The position numbers were made by a program, and so were the translations under genes. Positions 56,009-64,000 of a stretch of 64,000 nucleotides of DNA are shown here, one piece after another. Position 1 is the stretch's first letter, and the number at the start of each line of letters is the position of its first letter. Origin of the DNA: Coprococcus eutactus (lineage in GTDB: Bacteria > Bacillota > Clostridia > Lachnospirales > Lachnospiraceae); contig NZ_CP102278.1 in assembly GCF_025149915.1 (NCBI RefSeq), positions 620,001 to 684,000 on the forward strand. Reading direction: 5' to 3'. The notes below the pieces were generated by a model. It worked only from the letters and a program-made list of their open reading frames with translations, ran no database searches and was not told the DNA's origin.

Positions 56009-56896
56009 GTGTATAAGATTACTAAGGTTGAACAGTTGACAGAGACCATATACCTCATGGACGTGGTTGCACCACGAGTTGCAAATAAATGTCTTCCAGG
56101 ACAGTTTGTAATTGTCAGAGGTTCAGAGGATGGAGAGAGAATTCCTCTCACTATCTGCGATTACTCAAGAGAGGACGGAACCATCACTATAGTATTCCAG
56201 GTAGTTGGAGCTGCTACAGAGATGATGAAGAATAAGAAGGCTGGAGATTCATTTGCGGATTTCGTTGGACCACTTGGATGTCCATCAGAGTTCTGCAAAG
56301 AAGATATAGAAGAGCTCAAGAAAAAGAAGATCCTCTTCGTTGCAGGTGGTGTTGGAACAGCGCCTGTATACCCACAGGTAAAGTGGCTCCACGAGCAGGG
56401 CATCGAAGCTGATGTCATCGTCGGAGGAAGAAACAAGTCACTCATCATTCTTGAGGACAAGATGAAGAAGGTAGCCGGCAACCTGTATATCACAACAGAT
56501 GACGGTTCATATGGAAGCAAGGGTGTCGTTACAAATGAGATCCAGAAGCTTGTAGACGCTGGCAACAAGTATGATGTGTGTGTTGCCATCGGACCTATGA
56601 TCATGATGAAGTTTGTATGTAAGCTCACAAAGGAGCTTGAGATTCCTACAGTTGTCAGCCTTAACCCTATCATGGTAGACGGAACAGGTATGTGTGGTGC
56701 CTGCCGTGTGACAGTAGGCGGAGAGGTTAAGTTCGCGTGTGTAGATGGACCAGAGTTCGATGGTCACAAGGTGAACTTTGAGGAGGCTATGCAGCGTCAG
56801 CAGCTCTACAAGACTGCAGAGGGCAGAGCATTCCTTGCAGCAAAAGAGGGCGATACACATCATGGCGGATGTGGAAACTGTGGAGGTGACAAGTAA
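56009..56896 (+). CDS. nfnA: NfnA-type ferredoxin-NADP+ oxidoreductase small subunit
   Basis: A 295-residue FAD/[2Fe-2S] protein. The FAD motif is RIPLTICDY, the NAD-binding loop VAGGVGTAPVYPQVKWL, and the [2Fe-2S] cysteines lie in GMCGACRVTVGGEVKFACVD. With the next gene it forms NfnAB, the cytoplasmic flavin-based bifurcating enzyme that links NADH, NADPH and ferredoxin pools. A related role as glutamate-synthase or sulfide dehydrogenase subunit is the alternative. GTG at 56009 is chosen because CGGAG lies 6 bp upstream; the ATG at 55961 has no site. The C terminus ends in HHGGCGNCGG, a metal-binding-like tail. Its stop overlaps the next ATG (TAATG). Confidence 0.88.
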   Translation: MYKITKVEQLTETIYLMDVVAPRVANKCLPGQFVIVRGSEDGERIPLTICDYSREDGTITIVFQVVGAATEMMKNKKAGDSFADFVGPLGCPSEFCKEDIEELKKKKILFVAGGVGTAPVYPQVKWLHEQGIEADVIVGGRNKSLIILEDKMKKVAGNLYITTDDGSYGSKGVVTNEIQKLVDAGNKYDVCVAIGPMIMMKFVCKLTKELEIPTVVSLNPIMVDGTGMCGACRVTVGGEVKFACVDGPEFDGHKVNFEEAMQRQQLYKTAEGRAFLAAKEGDTHHGGCGNCGGDK

Positions 56897-58296
56897 TGGC
56901 TATAGAAGTAGATGTTTGGAAGAGAGTGCCGGTTCGCGAGCAGGAGCCACAGGTACGTGCAAAGAATTTTGAAGAGGTTTGTTATGGATATAATGAAGAG
57001 GAGGCTATGGCTGAGGCTTCAAGATGTATAGGATGTAAGAACGCCCCATGTATGAATGGCTGTCCTGTATCTATCAATATCCCTGGATTTATAGCTCAGG
57101 TCAAGGAGGGCAACTTCGCTGAGGCATTCAAGATCATCAGCGAGTCATCAGCACTTCCTGCTGTATGTGGCCGTGTATGTCCACAGGAGACACAGTGTGA
57201 GCAGAAGTGTATCAGAGGAATCAAGGGCGAGGCGATATCCATCGGTAAGCTTGAGAGATTTGTTGCTGACTGGGCCCGTGAGAACGGAATCAAGCCAGAG
57301 CCTGCAAAGGAGATGAATGGTCATAAGGTGGCAGTCATCGGATCAGGTCCTTCAGGTGTGACAGCAGCCGGAGATCTTGCAAAGATGGGTTACGACGTAA
57401 CTATATTCGAGGCACTTCACCAGCCAGGCGGAGTTCTCGTATACGGAATCCCAGAGTTCCGTCTTCCAAAGGAGAAGGTAGTTGCCAAGGAGATCGAGAA
57501 CATCAAGTCACTTGGTGTCAAGATAGAGACAAATGTAGTAGTAGGAAAGTCAGTTACGATCGACTCACTCCTTGAGGATGAGGGATTTGACGCAGTTTTC
57601 ATCGGATCAGGTGCAGGACTTCCTAAGTTCATGGGTATCCCAGGTGAGAATGCCAACGGCGTATTCTCAGCAAATGAGTACCTCACAAGAAGCAATCTCA
57701 TGAAGGCATTTGACGAGAATTCAAATACACCTATCATGAGAGGCAAGAAGGTTGCCGTAGTCGGCGGTGGAAATGTTGCTATGGATGCAGCGAGAACAGC
57801 ACTCAGACTTGGCGCTGAGACACATATCGTATACAGACGTTCAGAGGAGGAGCTTCCAGCTAGAGTAGAGGAGGTTCATCACGCTAAGGAAGAGGGAATC
57901 ATATTTGATCTCCTCACAAACCCAACAGAGATCCTTGAGGATGAGAACGGCTGGGTATGCGGTATGAAGTGTGTGAAGATGGAGCTCGGTGAGCCAGACG
58001 CATCAGGCAGAAGAAGACCTGTTGTGATTCCAGATTCAGAGTTCACAATGGACGTTGACACAGTAATCATGTCACTTGGAACTTCACCAAACCCACTTAT
58101 CTCATCTACAACAGAGGGACTTGAGACAAACAAGTGGAAGTGTATCGTTGCAGAAGAGGCAAACGGACAGACAACCAAGGAAGGCGTATATGCCGGTGGC
58201 GATGCCGTAACAGGTGCTGCAACAGTTATCCTTGCAATGGAAGCTGGTAGAGCTGCTGCAAAGGGAATTGATGAGTACATCAAGAACAACAAGTAA
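56896..58296 (+). CDS. nfnB: NfnB-type oxidoreductase large subunit (GltA / glutamate synthase small subunit-like)
   Basis: A 466-residue flavoprotein. The N-terminal 4Fe-4S part has CIGCKNAPCMNGCPV and CGRVCPQETQCEQKC. The FAD-binding motif is IGSGPSGVTAAGDLAKMGYD, followed by the GGVLVYGIPEFRLPK loop. The NADPH site is VVGGGNVAMDAARTALRLGA, and VYAGGDAVTGAATVILAMEAG closes the fold. Standing alone such proteins are often called NADPH-dependent glutamate synthase; next to NfnA it is better read as the bifurcating transhydrogenase. No glutamate synthase large subunit is in the window. Confidence 0.9.
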   Translation: MAIEVDVWKRVPVREQEPQVRAKNFEEVCYGYNEEEAMAEASRCIGCKNAPCMNGCPVSINIPGFIAQVKEGNFAEAFKIISESSALPAVCGRVCPQETQCEQKCIRGIKGEAISIGKLERFVADWARENGIKPEPAKEMNGHKVAVIGSGPSGVTAAGDLAKMGYDVTIFEALHQPGGVLVYGIPEFRLPKEKVVAKEIENIKSLGVKIETNVVVGKSVTIDSLLEDEGFDAVFIGSGAGLPKFMGIPGENANGVFSANEYLTRSNLMKAFDENSNTPIMRGKKVAVVGGGNVAMDAARTALRLGAETHIVYRRSEEELPARVEEVHHAKEEGIIFDLLTNPTEILEDENGWVCGMKCVKMELGEPDASGRRRPVVIPDSEFTMDVDTVIMSLGTSPNPLISSTTEGLETNKWKCIVAEEANGQTTKEGVYAGGDAVTGAATVILAMEAGRAAAKGIDEYIKNNK

Positions 58297-58322
58297 TAAT
58301 TATATAGAGTCATAAAAACAGG

Positions 58323-58362
58323 GCTGATGTGTATAGGGAATACTTCACATCAGCTTTGTTTT
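58323..58362 (+). terminator. Intrinsic terminator of nfnAB
   Basis: GCTGATGTG (58323-58331) pairs with CACATCAGC (58346-58354), followed by TTTGTTTT. Confidence 0.75.
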
Positions 58363-58380
58363 ATATACGGGGGATTAGTT

Positions 58381-58740
58381 ATGTATGATGAATTTGCAAA
58401 ATGGTTAGACAGAATTTTAGATGAGAATATGCCGCTGCCGGGGGTGGCGATCAACTTCAATATATATGAAGAGGTGGACTTGCATTGGTCGATCCAGTTG
58501 ATAAGTTCAACTTATTTTGACGAGGAGGACGAGGACTGGAATTGTTACGAGGAGTTCACGACAGGGGAAGATCTGTACGAATGGCAGCAGGGTGTAGGCT
58601 GGGAGAAGATACTTGATATTTCCTGTGAGATGATCAGAAAGTATCTCACAGAAGGAAAATATGCTGAGAAACTTAAGAAGTACGAGGCTGTTGCCGCTGG
58701 ATTCGTGGACGGCGATGTGGAAATCCTGTACAGAAGATAG
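58381..58740 (+). CDS. Uncharacterised small acidic protein (119 aa)
   Basis: No family recognised. Soluble and strongly acidic: a DEEDEDWNCYEEFTTGEDLYE stretch is flanked by aromatic residues. The protein opens MYDEFAKWLDRILDENMPLP, suggesting a helical start and a beta-sheet core. The ATG at 58381 follows a GGGGGA site. It stands between a terminator and a HAD remnant. Codon use is like the neighbours. It may be an immunity-type or DUF protein, which are often of this size and charge, but nothing specific supports this. Confidence 0.6.
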   Translation: MYDEFAKWLDRILDENMPLPGVAINFNIYEEVDLHWSIQLISSTYFDEEDEDWNCYEEFTTGEDLYEWQQGVGWEKILDISCEMIRKYLTEGKYAEKLKKYEAVAAGFVDGDVEILYRR

Positions 58741-58915
58741 AGTGTTATGGAAACTAGTATGTAGCAGAAAATTGAAAATCTAGTGGGGAGTAGGAAATCG
58801 AGTGAATTGTGGGAAAACGAAAGCATTATAAGAAATAATGCACGTTGTATGAAAATGTGTGAGTTGTAGAAATATAGTATGTATTGCAGAAAAATTGTGA
58901 TAGGTGGGTGACAAC

Positions 58916-59110
58916 ATGAAAACTTTATATGTATCAGATCTGGACGGTACGCTTCTTCGCAGCGATGAGACCACATCCGAGTATACAAACAGTGTGATCA
59001 ACAACTTGACAGATAGAGGGATGATATTTTCTTATGCTACGGCGGTTATATCATCAAATGATGAGGATGGGGTGGCGCACTGGCTTGAGGATAATTATAT
59101 CGTAAAATGA
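58916..59110 (+). pseudogene. HAD (Cof-type) hydrolase remnant with large in-frame internal deletion
   Basis: A 64-codon frame. The N-terminal part, KTLYVSDLDGTLLRSDE, contains the HAD motif I (DxD) of Cof-type sugar-phosphate phosphatases and continues TDRGMIFSYATA, as at the start of motif II. The remaining residues, ISSNDEDGVAHWLEDNYIV, match the extreme C terminus of the same family. About 200 residues, including the cap and motifs III-IV, are missing although the frame is kept. It cannot be an active phosphatase. The ATG at 58916 has a GGTGGG site. Confidence 0.7.
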
Positions 59111-59357
59111 CGAAAACTTATGGGTAAAAATCCAGGTTGAGTATAACGGTAAATATACATAAAAATCAGGTTGTAATTTGCGCAGAGCAGGGTATATAAT
59201 GACACTACACATTTATAATCTTAAGTAAATATGCTAATATGATTGTGAAACACAAGTTGCACCACGAGATAAGGTGCTTGAATAGGGAAAAGGACAATTG
59301 CGGTTATGTAGGATAATATTGTAATTGCCTTAGAAAGTGAGAAGGAGAACATATCTT

Positions 59358-59852
59358 ATGGAAAAGAAAGAAATGATATACTACAGACTGGATGAGGTGG
59401 ATGAGAAGATACTTGCCATGCTTCAGGACAATGCACGTGTATCACTCAAAGATATAGGCGCTGAGGTGTCCATGTCACCTACAGCGGTTGGAACAAGAAT
59501 AGACAGGATGCTTGCCGAGGGCGTGCTTGAGGGATTTACGACCAAGCTGAATCCTGAGGCTATGGGTCATTATATCAAGGCATTTATCAATTTGGAGGTT
59601 TCACCGGAGCAGAAGGCTGAGTTCTATCCATATATAGACAGCGTGTTAAATGTTGTGGAGTGCAACTGCGTGACAGGAGATTACTCAATGCTCATTGAGG
59701 TACGTTTCAAGACAACGGCAGATCTTGATCATTTTGTCGGAGAGCTTCAGAGATTTGGCAAGACCAAGACTCAGATCGTATTTTCCACAAATGTAAAGCA
59801 CAGATGCAGATACTGGAAGAATGATCTTCACCACGATGAGGAGAAGAAGTAA
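59358..59852 (+). CDS. Lrp/AsnC family transcriptional regulator
   Basis: A 164-residue Lrp-type protein. The N-terminal helix-turn-helix is LQDNARVSLKDIGAEVSMSP with TAVGTRIDRM, and the C-terminal half is the RAM ligand domain (VSPEQKAEFYPYIDSVLNVV, then CVTGDYSMLIEVRF). Such proteins sense amino acids and act as octamers. The ATG at 59358 follows AAGGAG; the upstream start at 59337 precedes that site. Its position 248 bp before gdhA on the same strand makes control of glutamate dehydrogenase plausible, though not shown. Confidence 0.9.
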   Translation: MEKKEMIYYRLDEVDEKILAMLQDNARVSLKDIGAEVSMSPTAVGTRIDRMLAEGVLEGFTTKLNPEAMGHYIKAFINLEVSPEQKAEFYPYIDSVLNVVECNCVTGDYSMLIEVRFKTTADLDHFVGELQRFGKTKTQIVFSTNVKHRCRYWKNDLHHDEEKK

Positions 59853-60006
59853 AAATTGAAAACTGTGTCGAAAAGACTTTAGACGTTTAACTCAGCGGGA
59901 AATACCCCAAAACAAGAAGAATGTTTGTAAATAATAAGCTTAATTGATAAAAACAGGGGAAAATTAAGCAAAAACAAAAAAATACTTAGATTTCACAAGT
60001 TTTTTC

Positions 60007-60035
60007 TTTACAATCTTAATTTCCTATACTATAAT
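60007..60035 (+). promoter_or_regulatory. Promoter of gdhA
   Basis: TTTACA (60007-60012), 17-bp spacer, TATAAT (60030-60035), about 65 bp before the ATG at 60101. Confidence 0.75.
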
Positions 60036-60061
60036 AGGGAACGTGGTCAGGAAATAATTAA

Positions 60062-61462
<1,401 letters not shown>

Positions 61463-61531
61463 TCATAAGCATTTGACGAGAGCCACATCTTCAAATCAAC
61501 TAGACATAAGATTATAATATAAGACTATAGA

Positions 61532-61568
61532 CGTCCATCTGTGGAGTGATCCGCAGATGGGCGTTTTT
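61532..61568 (+). terminator. Intrinsic terminator of gdhA
   Basis: CGTCCATCTGTGGA (61532-61545) pairs with TCCGCAGATGGGCG (61550-61563), 4-nt loop, then five T. Confidence 0.88.
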
Positions 61569-61579
61569 GCGTTGCGGTT

Positions 61580-61796
61580 GTCTTCAGTGACTTCTGTTGG
61601 TGTAATCTCTATGTTGTATATCCAATCACGTTTGTCTACCCTCACTTTGCCTTTGCTTCCATCGTGTACGCCGCGCCAAGCACGATAAGGGCGCCTAGCT
61701 CTCCGCGGCGACACAGAAGCGTCAAAGTTCGGTCGCCGGCACTACCGATTGGATATACAACATAGAGAATACACACCAACAGGAGTCACCGAAGAC
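61580..61796. repeat. 217-bp long inverted-repeat element (palindromic element C)
   Basis: The 48-nt arm at 61580-61627 matches the complement of 61747-61796 over its length with about three changes and a 2-nt insertion. The roughly 119-nt core is GC-rich, has no ORF and contains smaller stems (ATCGTG with CACGAT; GCCGCG with CGCGGC). The core shares a GAGAGC plus GGCGCC segment with element B when read on the - strand. It follows the gdhA terminator. Confidence 0.75.
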
Positions 61797-61881
61797 ATTT
61801 TTTTATATTTAAAGTTCGTTTAAGCTTGGTAGGCTATTATAACATCATCAAGAGGAGATAAGATAAGAAAGGATGATGCTT

Positions 61882-62568
61882 ATGGCAGATAATACATTTA
61901 AAAGATACGAACTTAAGTACATGCTTGACAGAGAGCGGTATGAGCAGGTAATGAGCGAAATGATAAGGTATATGCAGCCGGACCGGTTCGCACATAGCCA
62001 GATCATTAACATATATTTCGACACTCCTTCCCACAGACTCATCAGGGACTCCATAGAAAAGCCGGTTTACAAAGAAAAGCTCAGGCTCAGAAGCTATGGA
62101 GTCCCGGATGACGATTCAGAGGTTTTTATTGAGCTCAAGAAGAAATACAAATCTGTTGTGTACAAAAGGAGGCTGGAGGTGCCTGAACAGGAGGCCATGG
62201 ATTATCTGGTGGGCGGTCAGCCACTGCACGAGGATTGTCAGATAGGAAGGGAGATAGATTACTTCATGCAGGTGTACAAGGATCTGGAGCCTGCGGTGGT
62301 TCTCTCATATGAGCGTGATTCTTACAAAGGCATAGACGATCCGGAACTAAGGATTACATTTGACTACGATATACTCTGGCAGAACGATGATCTTACACTG
62401 CAGAAAGAGCCGTATGGGCACAAGGTCATACCTGAATATAATATGTTGATGGAGATTAAGATGGCGGGCGGATTTCCATTGTGGCTGTCACATCTGCTCA
62501 CAAAATACAATGTATACAGAACATCATTTTCGAAGTATGGAGAGGCATATAAACAGATGGTTGGTTGA
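61882..62568 (+). CDS. VTC domain protein (polyphosphate polymerase family)
   Basis: A 228-residue VTC-domain protein. KRYELKYMLDRERYEQV opens the tunnel fold, LRLRSYGVPDDDSEVFIELK carries basic residues that line it, and VVYKRRLEVP and SYERDSYKG follow. In yeast, Vtc4 of this family makes polyphosphate from ATP. In bacteria VTC proteins sit with DUF4956 and CotH/cell-surface genes, as here, where the role is not settled. The ATG at 61882 has AAAGG about 9 bp upstream; 61873 is the alternative. Confidence 0.87.
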   Translation: MADNTFKRYELKYMLDRERYEQVMSEMIRYMQPDRFAHSQIINIYFDTPSHRLIRDSIEKPVYKEKLRLRSYGVPDDDSEVFIELKKKYKSVVYKRRLEVPEQEAMDYLVGGQPLHEDCQIGREIDYFMQVYKDLEPAVVLSYERDSYKGIDDPELRITFDYDILWQNDDLTLQKEPYGHKVIPEYNMLMEIKMAGGFPLWLSHLLTKYNVYRTSFSKYGEAYKQMVG

Positions 62569-62607
62569 CATAAGTCAAGGGCAAACATAAGCAGGAGGAT
62601 ATAGAAG

Positions 62608-63288
62608 ATGACAGGATTATTTAACAGTGTATTTGGTACAGCGACAACGATAACGGTGCAGGAGTTTCTAATCTGCATAGCGGTATCTCTTGCGATAGGC
62701 GTATTCCTTGCAGGGGTGTACGCGTTTAGGAGTAAATATACACAGAGCTTTTTGGTGACACTGGCACTCATACCAGCAGTCGTGTGCGTGGTGATAATGA
62801 TGGTAAATGGTAATGTTGGCGCTGGCGTTGCGGTGGCAGGAGCTTTTAGTCTGGTGAGATTCAGATCAGTGCCCGGCTCGGCAAAGGAGATATGCGCAAT
62901 ATTTCTTGCGATGGGAGCAGGTCTTGTGACCGGAATGGGATTTATCGGATACGCGGTATTACTTGCGATAATACTTGGCGGAGCAATGTTCGCTTGCAGT
63001 CTTACGGGATTTGGCGGCGGAAGGGATGAAGAGAGAGCCCTGAAGATCACTGTGCCTGAAAATCTCGACTATACAGAGGCATTTGATGAGGTACTTGCCG
63101 ACTGTACAGACAGTTACAGACTGACAAATGTGAAAACGACCAGCATGGGAAGTCTGTTCAAGCTTACATATGTGGTAAAACTTAAGAAAGATACAAATCA
63201 GAAGGATATGATAGACAGACTCAGGGTGAGAAATGGCAACTTAGAGATCATGCTGACACAGGTGGATTCGGGGGATATAACATTATAA
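62608..63288 (+). CDS. DUF4956 membrane protein
   Basis: A 226-residue protein with about four transmembrane helices in residues 15-135. VAVAGAFSLVRFRSVPGSAK and AMGAGLVTGMGFIGYAVLLA are the typical DUF4956 segments, and a soluble C-terminal domain of about 85 residues follows. DUF4956 proteins occur beside VTC proteins, suggesting a shared membrane complex; its activity is unknown. The ATG follows AGGAGG and lies 39 bp after the VTC gene. Confidence 0.88.
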   Translation: MTGLFNSVFGTATTITVQEFLICIAVSLAIGVFLAGVYAFRSKYTQSFLVTLALIPAVVCVVIMMVNGNVGAGVAVAGAFSLVRFRSVPGSAKEICAIFLAMGAGLVTGMGFIGYAVLLAIILGGAMFACSLTGFGGGRDEERALKITVPENLDYTEAFDEVLADCTDSYRLTNVKTTSMGSLFKLTYVVKLKKDTNQKDMIDRLRVRNGNLEIMLTQVDSGDITL

Positions 63289-63378
63289 ATGATGACAAAT
63301 GTATGAGATGATGTTGATGATATAAAGCAGAGCAGAAATTTAGATCGGTTGGCAAATGCTTAGTAAGGAGATGATCGC

Positions 63379-64000
63379 ATGAGGAAGAATAAATATATGA
63401 GACATAGAGCGGGAATACGCACGTGTTTGGCGGTGGAGCTGACAGCGGCCATGTGCATGGCAATGCTTGCCGGATGTTCGACCGGCCAGAGCACAGGTTC
63501 GACTTCAGATACTGAGTTGGCAAGTGAAGTGAGCACAGCCACAGATGCTGACACAGATGCAGCGGATGCACAGAACACAAGTACAAAGACAGAGATGACT
63601 GTGGAGGAAATGCAGGCGGCTATAGATGAAGCCATGAGCAATGCGGCTATAGATATAACAGATATGTTCACGAAGCGGGATCTGGCGGGAACCTATGATG
63701 AGAGCGAGGCTGTAAAGATAACATTATCGGGAAAGACAGCCACATGTGACAGCTCAAATGTACATATAGAAGATGGTGTGGTGACGATCAAGGCGGCAGG
63801 TGTATACGTTCTGTCAGGGACACTCACAGACGGAACCGTCGTAGTGGATGCCGGTGATGATGACAAGGTGCAGCTTGTATTTGATGGCGTGTCGATCACG
63901 GCTGCAGACTATGCGGCGATATATGCAAAGAACGCAGACAAGGTATTTGTGACATTGACAGAGGGGACTGAGAACACCCTTACAGTGTCAGGCGACTATG
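63379..64000 (+). CDS. Lipoprotein with Cthe_2159-like (carbohydrate-binding) beta-helix domain, 3' part cut off
   Basis: The frame starts at the ATG 63379 (AAGGAG 8 bp upstream) and runs off the window after about 207 codons. A basic, hydrophobic signal peptide ends in the lipobox MLAGC with C33, so the protein is anchored outside the membrane. A Thr/Ser/Asp-rich spacer follows (about 34-75), then the start of a repeat-rich beta domain (VTIKAAGVYVLSGTLTDGTV and VQLVFDGVSITAADYAAIYA) as in Cthe_2159-type proteins, a Clostridium polysaccharide-binding family. It follows VTC and DUF4956 in one operon. Confidence 0.8.
   Translation, partial: MRKNKYMRHRAGIRTCLAVELTAAMCMAMLAGCSTGQSTGSTSDTELASEVSTATDADTDAADAQNTSTKTEMTVEEMQAAIDEAMSNAAIDITDMFTKRDLAGTYDESEAVKITLSGKTATCDSSNVHIEDGVVTIKAAGVYVLSGTLTDGTVVVDAGDDDKVQLVFDGVSITAADYAAIYAKNADKVFVTLTEGTENTLTVSGDY

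Overview
The window is a 64 kb piece of a low-to-mid-GC Gram-positive chromosome. Gene content and style point to Lachnospiraceae, perhaps a Coprococcus-like gut anaerobe; this is inferred from protein families, AGA/ATA-rich codon use and consensus sigma-A promoters, not from a database match. Supporting traits are a fructose PTS with HPr and enzyme I, NfnAB-type electron bifurcation, NADP-type glutamate dehydrogenase, GH1/GH3 glucosidases, a T-box in front of thrS, and no respiratory genes. Almost everything is on the + strand; the exceptions are a MATE transporter fragment at the left edge and an Rrf2 regulator. No rRNA, tRNA, CRISPR array, transposase or prophage was seen.

Layout. 1-4 kb: MATE transporter fragment, a divergent AraC regulator, then a tightly overlapping cassette of an SMC/OLD-like ATPase, a TOPRIM-like protein and a 47-residue membrane peptide. 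4-10 kb: TrkAH potassium uptake, a two-component system, a D-2-hydroxyacid dehydrogenase. 10.8-18 kb: TPR / MoxR / DUF58 / transglutaminase operon, AzlCD, an S66 carboxypeptidase. 18-25 kb: T-box-controlled thrS lacking the TGS domain, an unknown gene, and a sulfur locus (Rrf2 regulator, a cysteine-rich leader peptide, O-acetylhomoserine sulfhydrylase, cysK). 25-30 kb: Fic protein with operator repeats, a phosphoesterase, an orphan MerR-type promoter beside a Mur-ligase remnant, a flippase-like protein. 30-37 kb: a TetM-like GTPase fused to a YacP/Rae1-type nuclease, then glpK, a ROK protein and a GH1 glucosidase. 37-47 kb: aldolase, Gfo/Idh/MocA oxidoreductase, FMN-binding protein, gltX, argJ, a circularly permuted GH3. 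47-55 kb: NiCo riboswitch with a cation diffusion facilitator, then fruRKA, ptsH and ptsI. 55-64 kb: NfnAB, small unknown genes, a HAD remnant, an Lrp regulator, gdhA, and a VTC / DUF4956 / Cthe_2159-like lipoprotein cluster cut by the right edge.

How it works together. fruRKA with ptsHI makes a complete fructose uptake and phosphorylation route, with a promoter placed between two 10-bp-phased repeat arrays. The sulfur locus combines a repressor candidate, a leader peptide ending in cysteines and two cysteine-forming enzymes. NfnAB and GdhA link NADPH supply and nitrogen assimilation.

Most notable items: the translational GTPase-Rae1 fusion; the unannotated cysteine-rich leader peptide; the ATPase/TOPRIM/small membrane protein cassette; three ORF-free long inverted-repeat elements, two of which share a 28-nt core pattern; a MerR-type promoter that now drives only a hairpin; and the NiCo riboswitch. 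All calls are by eye; no database search was run.
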